NCBI GenBank assembly: GCA_964344335.1
Contig: CAYFMW010000004.1
Coordinates: 1 to 64,000, forward strand
DNA length: 64,000 nucleotides
Reading direction: 5' to 3'
Source of the DNA: RUG11894 sp964344335
Lineage (GTDB): Bacteria > Bacillota > Clostridia > Peptostreptococcales > Anaerovoracaceae
Position numbers and translations under genes: made by a program. The notes under the pieces are model-generated. The model had not been told where the DNA came from. It saw only the letters and a program-made list of their open reading frames with translations, and searched no databases. Positions 7,308-14,968 of this stretch are shown here, piece after piece. Every line of letters starts with the position of its first letter. Position 1 is the stretch's first letter.

Positions 7308-8054
7308 ATGCGGGATGTTTTAAAGGCAAAGCTCAATGAATTCCGTGCATTTACGGATACGAGACCCGAAGCGAAGCTGTGGCTGGAGGATTCTAACCTC
7401 TGGATGGGTCTTTATACCGTGCTCTGCCTTCGGAGCGTGCGCGTGGATCGAAAAGATCTGGTTCAGATATTGAAGGGTCAAATCCTGGAAGATATCAACA
7501 TAGAACTTTACGGTTTTTGTCACCGCTTCCGGGCCGTCTACCGCGAGATGATAAGCTCGATAGAGATGCAAGCGGATCTGGACATAAAGATTTTGGACGG
7601 CTGGTACTCACAGATATTTCAGCCTGGCGATGGCGTCCTCCATAGGCAGGATAACGGCGTAGTCTACGACATAGGATTTATCCCCTGCCATTTCAAGGAT
7701 ATAAACAATCAGATGGCGGATCTCTTCCGCAGGGCCCGCGGCGCGCGCGATGCGGCGCATAAGTCCGCACTGACCCACCTGGGGCTGGTCGAGATCTATC
7801 CCTACGGCAAGGATTCCGTAAGCATGGCTCTGGTTGCCGGAATGTATACATTGATGCAGGGCGGGATTCCGGTGCCTTCATATCCCCTGAGCGAGGATGA
7901 GTACATTAAGCTCATCTCCGAAAGCATAAACGGCCACAATTCGGACCCGTTTATGGATATGCACTATAGAAGCCTCGTCAACAGGCTCGAAACCGTAATC
8001 AGGGTTTACGAGAAAGCGGAAGAGGCGCAGATTCAAGAGGAAGACAGAATATGA
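7308..8054 (+). CDS. Fic-like protein with degenerate active-site motif
   Basis: A 248-residue protein, largely helical by composition. Around residues 150-182 it has the helix-motif-helix pattern of Fic-domain AMP-transferases (aligned His, then a motif, then a Leu/Ala-rich helix ending in an MQGGIPV turn). The catalytic loop H-P-F-x-x-G-N-G-R is replaced by YPYGKDSVSM (164-173), so the catalytic His, Asn and Arg are missing. Ordinary Fic catalysis, AMP transfer to hydroxyl side chains, is therefore unlikely. Family membership is my inference from pattern only and could be wrong. Its stop codon overlaps the murB start by four bases, so it heads the murB-PHP-rapZ operon. Confidence 0.45.
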   Translation: MRDVLKAKLNEFRAFTDTRPEAKLWLEDSNLWMGLYTVLCLRSVRVDRKDLVQILKGQILEDINIELYGFCHRFRAVYREMISSIEMQADLDIKILDGWYSQIFQPGDGVLHRQDNGVVYDIGFIPCHFKDINNQMADLFRRARGARDAAHKSALTHLGLVEIYPYGKDSVSMALVAGMYTLMQGGIPVPSYPLSEDEYIKLISESINGHNSDPFMDMHYRSLVNRLETVIRVYEKAEEAQIQEEDRI

Positions 8055-8965
8055 ATATAGAGGAAATAAAACGAGAGCTCCTTTTATATATCGACGAAGA
8101 CCGGGTGTTCGAATACGAGCCGATGGATATACATACGAGTTTCCGCTGCGGGGGTTCAGCGGATTTGTATGTTGTGCCAGGCAATCTTGCGGAGCTCTTT
8201 TCGGTCAGAGAATTATTGCTGAAGGAAAAGCTGCCGCATATCATCATGGGAAACGGCAGCAATTTATTGTTTTTGGACGGAGGCTACAGGGGCGTAGTCG
8301 TAAAGCTCGGCGAAGGAATAGACAGGGTGCGCTTCGAGGGCAATATGATTTTTGCGGAACCGGGAGTCGGGCTTGCCGCCCTTTCGAGGCAGGCCATGAA
8401 GGAAGGCAGGAGCGGCCTCGAATTTGCCTGCGGCATTCCGGGCAGCCTCGGGGGAGCCGTATATATGAATGCGGGAGCTTACGGGGGCAGCATTTCCGAT
8501 CTTGTGATATCCGTCGCTTCGCTGGATTCATACGGAATTATGAGGGACAGGAGAGATGCGGACTGCGAGTTCGGATATAGACAAAGCATATTCGCAAAAA
8601 ACGGGGAGATGATAGTCGGAGTAAAACTGCAGCTCGGCGAAGATCTGCCTTCCCGCATAGAGGAGAGGATGAGAGAACTCACCGAAAAGCGCAACGCAAA
8701 GCAGCCGGTAAATATGCCGAGCGCGGGGAGTTTCTTTAAGCGGCCCGAGGGAGACTTTGCGGGCAGGCTCATAGAGGAGGCCGGGCTCAAGGGTTTGCGG
8801 GTAGGCGGCGCAATGGTGAGCCCCCTGCACGCAGGCTTTATTGTGAACACCGGGGGCGCTACGGCTCGCGATGTCGTAGATCTGATGACTATAGTAAGGG
8901 AGACTGTCGCCGAAAGAAGCGGCATCGTGCTGGAGCCGGAGGTGCAGATAGTTGGAGAAGAGTAG
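8051..8965 (+). CDS. murB: UDP-N-acetylenolpyruvoylglucosamine reductase MurB
   Basis: A 304-residue FAD-dependent enzyme that reduces UDP-GlcNAc-enolpyruvate to UDP-MurNAc with NADPH, the second committed step of peptidoglycan precursor synthesis in the cytoplasm. GNGSNLLF (67-74) is the FAD-binding signature, and the YMNAGAYGG and AGSFFKRP motifs carry the substrate site, with the catalytic Ser of the GSFFK motif. Length fits the Gram-positive (type II) MurB. The start overlaps the previous gene (ATGA) and the gene overlaps the following PHP gene by 14 bases, showing translational coupling. Confidence 0.95.
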   Translation: MNIEEIKRELLLYIDEDRVFEYEPMDIHTSFRCGGSADLYVVPGNLAELFSVRELLLKEKLPHIIMGNGSNLLFLDGGYRGVVVKLGEGIDRVRFEGNMIFAEPGVGLAALSRQAMKEGRSGLEFACGIPGSLGGAVYMNAGAYGGSISDLVISVASLDSYGIMRDRRDADCEFGYRQSIFAKNGEMIVGVKLQLGEDLPSRIEERMRELTEKRNAKQPVNMPSAGSFFKRPEGDFAGRLIEEAGLKGLRVGGAMVSPLHAGFIVNTGGATARDVVDLMTIVRETVAERSGIVLEPEVQIVGEE

Positions 8966-9704
8966 GCTTCTTTTCGACCTTCATACGCATACGGTTTACA
9001 GCCACGGCAAGGGAAGTATAAGGGATAATTACGAGGCGGCAAAAATGGCCGGCCTCTCGGAGCTGGGAATCGCGGATCACGGTCCGGATCATGCGCTGTA
9101 CGGCGTAAAGGCGAAGGATTTTTTGCGCATGCGCAGGGAAATAGATCTTATAAACGAAGAGAGGGGGGAAGCTGAGCCGAGGCTTTTGCTGGGGGTGGAG
9201 GCGAACATAATCAATCCCGACGGTTCTTTGGATTTGGCCTCGGAGTTCGCGGGCGAGTTCGATTTTATAATCGCCGGTTATCATTTCGGAACCATGGGGA
9301 ATGCTCCGATTAAGGCCATCGGGACGCATATGGCCAGTCTCCTCTACAACATGACGGGCTGGTCCACCGAGCGCATAAGAAATCGCAACAGCAGCTTGGT
9401 GATAAACGCCGTCTATGCTAACCGCATCACGCTCTTGAGCCACCCGGGCGCCAAGGGCGCCGTCGATATAGAGGCTATAGCCCGCGCCTGCGCCGAGCGA
9501 GGGACCTTTCTCGAGATTAATAACAAGCACGGATACCTTGCTGCGGAGGGAATTCGCAGGGCGGCGAAATACGAGGTGGAATTTATAATAGGAAGCGATG
9601 CCCACAAGCCTTCGGATGTGGGACGCTGCAGTTCGGCACTGGAGATAGCCGCCGAGGCGGGGCTGGATCCGGAGCGAATAGTCAATCTTAGAGGGGGATA
9701 TTGA
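8952..9704 (+). CDS. PHP-domain phosphoesterase
   Basis: A 250-residue PHP (polymerase and histidinol phosphatase) domain protein. DLHTHTVYSHGKGS (9-22) holds the first metal ligands, IADHGPDH the next, and GSDAHKPSDVG the last, so the trinuclear metal site looks complete. Proteins in this position (between murB and rapZ in Clostridia) are annotated as PHP phosphatases of unknown substrate. The start is TTG at 8952, supported by GGAGGT at 8937-8942, inside the murB 3' end. Its TGA overlaps the rapZ ATG. Confidence 0.85.
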   Translation: MEKSRLLFDLHTHTVYSHGKGSIRDNYEAAKMAGLSELGIADHGPDHALYGVKAKDFLRMRREIDLINEERGEAEPRLLLGVEANIINPDGSLDLASEFAGEFDFIIAGYHFGTMGNAPIKAIGTHMASLLYNMTGWSTERIRNRNSSLVINAVYANRITLLSHPGAKGAVDIEAIARACAERGTFLEINNKHGYLAAEGIRRAAKYEVEFIIGSDAHKPSDVGRCSSALEIAAEAGLDPERIVNLRGGY

Positions 9705-10549
9705 TGGAACTGATTATAGTGACGGGCCTTTCGGGGGCCGGGAAATCTCAGGCGGTAAACTGCATGGAGGACCTCGGTTATTACTGCGTGGACAATATGC
9801 CCCCGACGCTCATAAATGAATTTATCGAGCTCGCCGAGAGCGGCGGGGCCGGTATAGACAAGGCCGCATTTGTTGTGGATATAAGGCAGGGGAGGTTTCT
9901 AAAGGATCTTCGGGATTGCCTCGACAGCTTCGCAAAGCAGGGAAGGGAGTTCAAGGTGATGTTTCTTGAGGCTTCCGATGCGGTCCTCATCAGGAGGTAT
10001 CAGGAGACTCGAAGAGCCCATCCTCTCGATAAGATAAGCGTTAAGGCGGGGATAGACGAGGAGAGGCAGAGGCTCGCGGATATAAGGGCCAGGGCCTCTT
10101 ATGTAATCGACACCTCCTACTACAAGATTGCGGATTTGAACGAGGAGATTAAGCGCCTTTTGAGTTCCGAGCTCAAGCCGGACAGCTTCAGCATCACCGT
10201 CGAAAGCTTCGGATACAAGTACGGTGTGCCTCAGGAGATGGACTGGATGCTGGATGCCAGATTCATAAGCAATCCGTTTTATATGACCAGCATGAGGCAT
10301 CTTACCGGAAACAATATGAAGGTCCGCGAATTTGTAATGCGCCATGACTTGGCGAGGGAATTGGTGGATAGTGTTGCGAAACTTCTGGAATCTCTTGTAC
10401 CGGGCTATATCAAGGAGGGAAAGTACGGTCTTAAAATCGCCGTGGGTTGTACGGGCGGCCGTCACAGGAGCGTTGCGATAGCCAACGAGCTCGCCGATCG
10501 CTTGAGGGCCTGCGGCAAACATGTGGTGGTCTTACATCGCGACTTGTGA
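9704..10549 (+). CDS. rapZ: RNase adapter protein RapZ / nucleotide-binding YvcJ
   Basis: A 281-residue P-loop protein. Walker A GLSGAGKS lies at residues 8-15, and the conserved C-terminal motif GCTGGRHRSV is near residue 248. In E. coli RapZ guides RNase E to the small RNA GlmZ; in Firmicutes the orthologue YvcJ binds and hydrolyses nucleotides and its target is less clear. The ATG at 9704 is chosen over the in-frame TTG at 9701 because it overlaps the upstream TGA and follows GAGGGGG. In most Firmicutes rapZ is followed by yvcK and whiA; here a BKACE gene and an amino-acid transporter stand between rapZ and whiA, and yvcK is absent from the window. Confidence 0.93.
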   Translation: MELIIVTGLSGAGKSQAVNCMEDLGYYCVDNMPPTLINEFIELAESGGAGIDKAAFVVDIRQGRFLKDLRDCLDSFAKQGREFKVMFLEASDAVLIRRYQETRRAHPLDKISVKAGIDEERQRLADIRARASYVIDTSYYKIADLNEEIKRLLSSELKPDSFSITVESFGYKYGVPQEMDWMLDARFISNPFYMTSMRHLTGNNMKVREFVMRHDLARELVDSVAKLLESLVPGYIKEGKYGLKIAVGCTGGRHRSVAIANELADRLRACGKHVVVLHRDL

Positions 10550-10600
10550 TAAAATTAACTTGCGTAAAAAGCAAATTTCACATAGGAAAAGGAGAGAAAC

Positions 10601-11431
10601 ATGGAAAAACTGATCATCACTGCATGCATATGCGGCGCGGAAGTCACCAAGGACCACAATCCCAATATTCCGTACACTGTCGAGGAGATCGCAAGAGAGG
10701 CCAAGTCCGCATACGATGCGGGCGCATCCCTCATTCACCTTCATGTAAGGTGGGATGACGGAACCCCGACCCAGGACAAGGGGAGATTCCAGGAGTGCAT
10801 CGACGCCATCCGCAAGGTCTGCCCCGATGTTATCATCCAGCCCTCCACGGGCGGTGCCGTAGGCATGACCGACCTCGAGAGGCTTCAGAGCACGGAAGTC
10901 GTTCCGACCCCCGAGATGGCGACGCTGGACTGCGGCACATGCAACTTCGGTGGAGATGAGATATTTATCAATACAGATAACACGATTAAAAACTTTGCTA
11001 AGATTATGAAGGAGAGAGGGATTAAGCCCGAGCTCGAGGTCTTCGATAAGGGCATGATAGACATCGCTCTGAGGATGGACCGCAAGGGACTCCTTAAACA
11101 TCCCCTTCACTTCGACTTCGTCCTCGGTGTTCAGATGAGCGCGACCGTAAGGGATCTTGCATTCATGGCCGGTTCGATTCCTCCCGGATCCACCTGGACT
11201 GCGACCGGAATCGGCAGGCATGCATGGAATATCGCCGCGGCGACCATCGCCATGGGCGGACATGTGCGCGTGGGATTTGAGGACAGCGTGTATATTGAAA
11301 GAGGCGTCCTCGCGGAGTCCAACGGCCAGATGGTCGAGAAGGTCGTCAAGATTGCAAAGCTGCTCGGAAGAGAGATTGCGACACCGGCAGAGGCCAGAGA
11401 AATTCTCGGTCTGCCTCCCTTTAAAGGATAA
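10601..11431 (+). CDS. kce: 3-keto-5-aminohexanoate cleavage enzyme / BKACE family
   Basis: A 276-residue TIM-barrel beta-keto acid cleavage enzyme (formerly DUF849). HLHVR gives the two zinc ligands His46 and His48, and VRVGFED supplies Arg223, Glu227 and Asp228, matching the metal Glu and general base of Kce. Kce condenses 3-keto-5-aminohexanoate with acetyl-CoA to give 3-aminobutyryl-CoA and acetoacetate in lysine fermentation. BKACE enzymes act on several keto acids, so the substrate is not proven; the other lysine-fermentation genes (kamA, kdd, kal) are not in the window. A strong ribosome binding site AAAGGAGAG precedes the ATG, an extended -10 (TGATAAAAT, 10547-10555) overlaps the end of rapZ, and a terminator follows. 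Confidence 0.85.
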   Translation: MEKLIITACICGAEVTKDHNPNIPYTVEEIAREAKSAYDAGASLIHLHVRWDDGTPTQDKGRFQECIDAIRKVCPDVIIQPSTGGAVGMTDLERLQSTEVVPTPEMATLDCGTCNFGGDEIFINTDNTIKNFAKIMKERGIKPELEVFDKGMIDIALRMDRKGLLKHPLHFDFVLGVQMSATVRDLAFMAGSIPPGSTWTATGIGRHAWNIAAATIAMGGHVRVGFEDSVYIERGVLAESNGQMVEKVVKIAKLLGREIATPAEAREILGLPPFKG

Positions 11432-11460
11432 TTCCAAAGCGCAAATAAATGAATAAGCTG

Positions 11461-11490
11461 GCCCGCCCTCTTCGGAAGGCGGGCTTCTTC
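11461..11490 (+). terminator. intrinsic terminator after kce
   Basis: Arms GCCCGCC (11461-11467) and GGCGGGC (11478-11484) enclose a ten-base loop containing TTCG, followed by TTCTTCTT. Confidence 0.8.
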
Positions 11491-11545
11491 TTGCATAAAA
11501 ATCTGCAAAATTTCAAAAAATATACGAATTATGCACAAAAAGCGC

Positions 11546-11573
11546 TTGACTATTCAATATTATTCAATATAAT
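11546..11573 (+). promoter_or_regulatory. promoter with overlapping inverted repeat, amino-acid ABC operon
   Basis: TTGACT (11546-11551), a 16-base spacer and TATAAT (11568-11573) form a near-consensus promoter. The -10 is overlapped by the inverted repeat ATATTAT-N5-ATAATAT (11557-11575), and TATTCAATAT is directly repeated in the spacer. This A/T-rich symmetry resembles operator sites such as ARG boxes, but no repressor can be named. Confidence 0.6.
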
Positions 11574-11629
11574 ATACAGCATAGGCCGGGGATTTGCTCG
11601 TCTCCGGGAATAAAGCAAAGGAGATAAAT

Positions 11630-12469
11630 ATGAAAAAGATAATTACAATTTTAGTGATTGGGATGATGATTCTATCCCTTTCCGCATGCGGAGCGGATAA
11701 GAAGAATGCTTCGCTGACACTCAACGAGGGAGTGTTGACCGTGGCAATATCGCCCGACTTTGCGCCCATGGAATTCGTGGACACGAGCAAAACCGGCCAG
11801 GATCAGTATGTTGGATTCGATGTTACGCTTGCCAAGTTCATAGCAGAGGAGCTTGGTCTTAAATTGGAAATCAAACCCATGGGCTTCGAAGCCTGTCAAG
11901 CGGCCGTGCAGTCGAAGACGGTGGACATGTCGATTTCAGGCTACAGCTGGACTGAGACTCGCGCGGAAAATTATAACCTTTCAGACTACTACTATGCGGG
12001 AGACAACGAGACCGAGCAAATTATCATAGTGCTCAAGGAAGATGCGGGTAAGTGGACGACGGCTGCGGATTACAGCGGAAAGACGATAGCCTGCCAGATA
12101 GCTTCGCTGCAGTATGACATATGCACCACGCAACTTCCTGCCGACTGCGAGATAAAAGTCTTTACAGACATAGGTGTAGCGGTCGAGTCGCTTAGGAACG
12201 ATATGGTCGACGGTGTGGCGGTGGCCCACGGAAACGGCGAGGCGATAATTGCAAACAACGATTCAATTGCCCTGAGCGGTTTCGAGTTCGAGGTGAGCGA
12301 GGAGGCGGAGAACAATCTCTGCATGCTGCACAAGGATAACGATGCCCTCTTGGAGAAGGTAAACGAAGCCCTTGCTAAAGCCTATGCGGCAGGTTATTAC
12401 GCCCAGTGGTACGAGGAAGCGAAGGCGCTTGCGGGCATAGAGACCGCGGAAGAAGTAACCCTTGAATAA
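11630..12469 (+). CDS. amino-acid ABC transporter substrate-binding lipoprotein
   Basis: A 279-residue family 3 extracellular solute-binding protein. The ATG at 11630 is used because AAAGGAG is just upstream; the longer frame from 11594 lacks a site. The signal peptide ends in lipobox LSAC (Cys20), so the mature protein is anchored outside the membrane. The mature start LTVAISPDFAPMEFVD and the segment VGFDVTLAKFIAEEL are standard for polar amino-acid binders. The binding-pocket Arg typical of the family is in the SGYSWTETRAE segment. Ligand is unknown; adjacency to kce makes lysine or a related amino acid a reasonable guess. Permease and ATPase follow. Confidence 0.87.
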   Translation: MKKIITILVIGMMILSLSACGADKKNASLTLNEGVLTVAISPDFAPMEFVDTSKTGQDQYVGFDVTLAKFIAEELGLKLEIKPMGFEACQAAVQSKTVDMSISGYSWTETRAENYNLSDYYYAGDNETEQIIIVLKEDAGKWTTAADYSGKTIACQIASLQYDICTTQLPADCEIKVFTDIGVAVESLRNDMVDGVAVAHGNGEAIIANNDSIALSGFEFEVSEEAENNLCMLHKDNDALLEKVNEALAKAYAAGYYAQWYEEAKALAGIETAEEVTLE

Positions 12470-12479
12470 TCGATGAGTC

Positions 12480-12515
12480 GCTGCGCAGCCGCAGGTGGCC
12501 GCGCAGCGGCTTTTA
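12480..12515 (+). promoter_or_regulatory. intercistronic stem-loop between binding protein and permease
   Basis: CGCTGCGC (12480-12487) pairs with GCGCAGCG (12502-12509), followed by GCTTTT and then the permease ribosome binding site. Such hairpins often cause partial termination or 3'-end protection, so that binding protein is made in excess over membrane subunits. Confidence 0.6.
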
Positions 12516-12526
12516 AGGAGTTTTAA

Positions 12527-13204
12527 TTGTTTCTCGAGTATTTTAAAAATATAATAAAGATAATGTCCGAGTATTGGTATACCTTCCTCGTGACGGGCGT
12601 CGGAAATACCCTGCTTCTGACGGCGATAACCGTTTCCTGCGGTGCCGTGCTCGGCGTAATCATATGTCTGGGACGCATGTCCCGCGTCCGCATATTCAAT
12701 GCGCTGGCGCTCGGTGTCGGAGAGTTGATAAGGGGCACACCGATGCTTCTTCAGTTATATATCGCGTATTTCTTTCTTCCGAAAATACTTCCCTTTAATA
12801 CATCGGAATTCGCGCGCATCGCGCTGGCCTATATCGTGAACAGTGCCTGCTATATCTCCGAGGTCTTTCGCTCGGGGATTCAGGCCGTCGATACAGGACA
12901 GACCGAGGCGGCCAGAAGTTTGGGCCTTACGAGTCGCCAAACATTTATGCATGTGGTGCTGCCTCAGGCGATTAAGAATATACTTCCCGCTCTGGGCAAC
13001 GAATTTGTAATGATTACCAAGGATACATCGCTCGCTTCGACATTCTTTATCGGCGAGGTTATGACTGCGTCCCTGATTGTCGGCGGTAATACTTACCTTA
13101 CAATGGAGTGCTTAATAATAGTTGCCATAATATACTTTTGCCTTACTTGGGTCCTGAACCGTTTTGTGGGCAAGATGGAAAGGAGGCTCAAGACCAGTGA
13201 TTAG
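12527..13204 (+). CDS. amino-acid ABC transporter permease (HisM/GlnP type)
   Basis: A 225-residue inner membrane subunit of a polar amino-acid ABC importer with five predicted helices. The EAA loop QTEAARSLGLTSRQTFMHVV, followed by LPQAIKNILPALGNEF, contacts the ATPase. The start is TTG at 12527, set by AAGGAG ending seven bases earlier. The 3' end overlaps the ATPase gene by eight bases. One permease is present, so it probably works as a homodimer. Confidence 0.88.
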   Translation: MFLEYFKNIIKIMSEYWYTFLVTGVGNTLLLTAITVSCGAVLGVIICLGRMSRVRIFNALALGVGELIRGTPMLLQLYIAYFFLPKILPFNTSEFARIALAYIVNSACYISEVFRSGIQAVDTGQTEAARSLGLTSRQTFMHVVLPQAIKNILPALGNEFVMITKDTSLASTFFIGEVMTASLIVGGNTYLTMECLIIVAIIYFCLTWVLNRFVGKMERRLKTSD

Positions 13205-13940
13205 AACGGAAAATCTCCACAAGAGTTTCCTTGTCGAAGGCAACAAGGAGCCGTTGCATGTCTTGCGCGGCGTCAGCGAAAATATAGAAAAGGGCGAGGT
13301 CGTATCCATAATAGGACCTTCCGGAAGCGGCAAGAGCACCTTTTTGCGCTGTCTCAATCTTCTGGAAAAGCCCGAAGAGGGGCGAATATGGTTCGAAGGA
13401 ACGGATATCACCGCTCCCGGCGTGGATATAAATATACACAGACAGAGGATGGGGATGGTCTTTCAGCACTTCAATGTCTTTCCGCATCTTTCGGTGTCGG
13501 AAAATATCACTCTGGCCCCGATGCTCGCAAAGAAGAAGAGCAAAAAGGAGGCCGAGGATATGGCCAGGGAGCTTCTTTCCCGCGTCGGTCTGCTCGATAA
13601 GTGGAGCGAGCACCCCGCGAGACTCTCCGGTGGACAAAAGCAGCGGCTCGCAATAGTGCGCGCTCTTGCAATGGAGCCGGAGGTTATGCTCTTCGATGAA
13701 CCTACCTCCGCGCTCGATCCCGAGATGGTAGGAGAGGTTCTCGAGGTTATAAGGGAACTCGTGCGCAGCGGCATGACTTCAGTGATAGTCACCCACGAGA
13801 TGGGTTTTGCCAAGGAAGTATCCGACAGAGTGCTTTTTATGGATGAGGGAGTTATCGCGGAGAAGGGGACGCCCTCCGAGGTCTTCGGAAATCCCCAAAA
13901 CCCCCGGACGCTTGAATTTCTGAGTAAAGTGCTCTATTGA
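13197..13940 (+). CDS. amino-acid ABC transporter ATP-binding protein (GlnQ type)
   Basis: A 247-residue ABC ATPase that powers the importer encoded just upstream. Walker A GPSGSGKST is near residues 40-48, signature LSGGQKQR at 143-150, Walker B LFDEPTSALD from 165, and the His switch is in VIVTHEMGFA. The GTG start at 13197 has AGGAGG at 13181-13186 and lies inside the permease gene; the longer frame from 13164 would read through the site. It is the last gene of the three-gene transporter operon. Confidence 0.9.
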   Translation: MIRTENLHKSFLVEGNKEPLHVLRGVSENIEKGEVVSIIGPSGSGKSTFLRCLNLLEKPEEGRIWFEGTDITAPGVDINIHRQRMGMVFQHFNVFPHLSVSENITLAPMLAKKKSKKEAEDMARELLSRVGLLDKWSEHPARLSGGQKQRLAIVRALAMEPEVMLFDEPTSALDPEMVGEVLEVIRELVRSGMTSVIVTHEMGFAKEVSDRVLFMDEGVIAEKGTPSEVFGNPQNPRTLEFLSKVLY

Positions 13941-13987
13941 TTAATGACGGATAGCGCGGGGAGCTCATTGCGGCTCACCTCGCCGCA

Positions 13988-13996
13988 TGCTATAAT
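13988..13996 (+). promoter_or_regulatory. extended -10 promoter of whiA, leaderless spacing
   Basis: TGCTATAAT (TATAAT at 13991-13996) ends six bases before the whiA ATG at 14003. No ribosome binding site lies between them, implying that the transcript starts at or beside the ATG. Confidence 0.6.
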
Positions 13997-14002
13997 CTGG
14001 GC

Positions 14003-14968
14003 ATGTCATTCACATCCGATACGAAAAATGAATTAACGAAGATTAAGCCGGAAAACAAATGCTGCCAGTTGGCGGAAATTTCGGCTTTTTTGCGATTTTC
14101 CGGCATCGTCGATGTAGACGAAGACGGTCCGAGCGTAAAGCTTCGCACGGACAATGCTTCGGTTGCGAGGCATTTCATCAAGCTGGTGAAGGCTTATTTC
14201 GGATCTCGCACGGCCCTATCCGTCGATATGGGATCGCCCCTCGTAAAGGGACGAATTTACGAGTTGACAATTACCCGCGAGATGAATGCGGAACTGATAC
14301 TCAGAGAGACGGGCATACTGGGGGTTAAGGAAGGAAGCAACTACATAACAGAAGGGCTCTCCCGGGATATTGTCGCTAAAAGATGCTGTCGCAGGTCCGC
14401 TCTTAAGGGAGCACTTTTAAGCAGGGGCTCGATCTCGGACCCTGCAAAGAGCTACCATATGGAAATTGTCTGCAATTCCGAACGCACGGCTATGGATATC
14501 AGGAGGCTCATGAGCGGCTTCGGTTTAAAGCCGAAAATTGTCAGGCGCAAGGGTAAGAGCGTCGTGTATATAAAGGAAGCTGAGCAGATACAGGATTTTC
14601 TGAATATCATAGGTTCGACCGATCAGTACTTCGCCTTTCAGGATGCAAGGATACTGCGGGAGGCAAAGGGCCGGACCAATCGCATAGCAAATTGCGAGTC
14701 CGCGAATATGGATAAGACCGTAAACGCTTCGCAGCGGCAGCTTGCGGATATTAGGATGATAGAGGAGACGAGGGGGCTGGGTTACCTGTCTGAAAAACTG
14801 AGGGAGACCGCGGAGATGAGAAAGAAATATCCCGAGCTCAGCCTTTCTGAGCTCGCGGAGCTGTTCGACCCTCCGCTCAAAAAATCCGGGCTCAATAACA
14901 GATTCGCAAGACTCGCGGCTGAGGCCGAAAAGATGAGAGAATACAGATCGGAGGATTTTTGGCTGTGA
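14003..14968 (+). CDS. whiA: DNA-binding protein WhiA
   Basis: A 321-residue WhiA protein. The N-terminal part resembles LAGLIDADG homing-endonuclease folds without nuclease residues, and the C-terminal part (from about residue 235, with ASQRQLADIRMIEE and the SLSELAELF helix-turn-helix) binds DNA. In Actinobacteria WhiA controls sporulation septation; in Firmicutes it affects division, chromosome segregation and growth. Length matches the family. It normally follows rapZ-yvcK; here it is 3.4 kb downstream of rapZ with its own extended -10 promoter. Its last codons overlap the next gene. Confidence 0.93.
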   Translation: MSFTSDTKNELTKIKPENKCCQLAEISAFLRFSGIVDVDEDGPSVKLRTDNASVARHFIKLVKAYFGSRTALSVDMGSPLVKGRIYELTITREMNAELILRETGILGVKEGSNYITEGLSRDIVAKRCCRRSALKGALLSRGSISDPAKSYHMEIVCNSERTAMDIRRLMSGFGLKPKIVRRKGKSVVYIKEAEQIQDFLNIIGSTDQYFAFQDARILREAKGRTNRIANCESANMDKTVNASQRQLADIRMIEETRGLGYLSEKLRETAEMRKKYPELSLSELAELFDPPLKKSGLNNRFARLAAEAEKMREYRSEDFWL

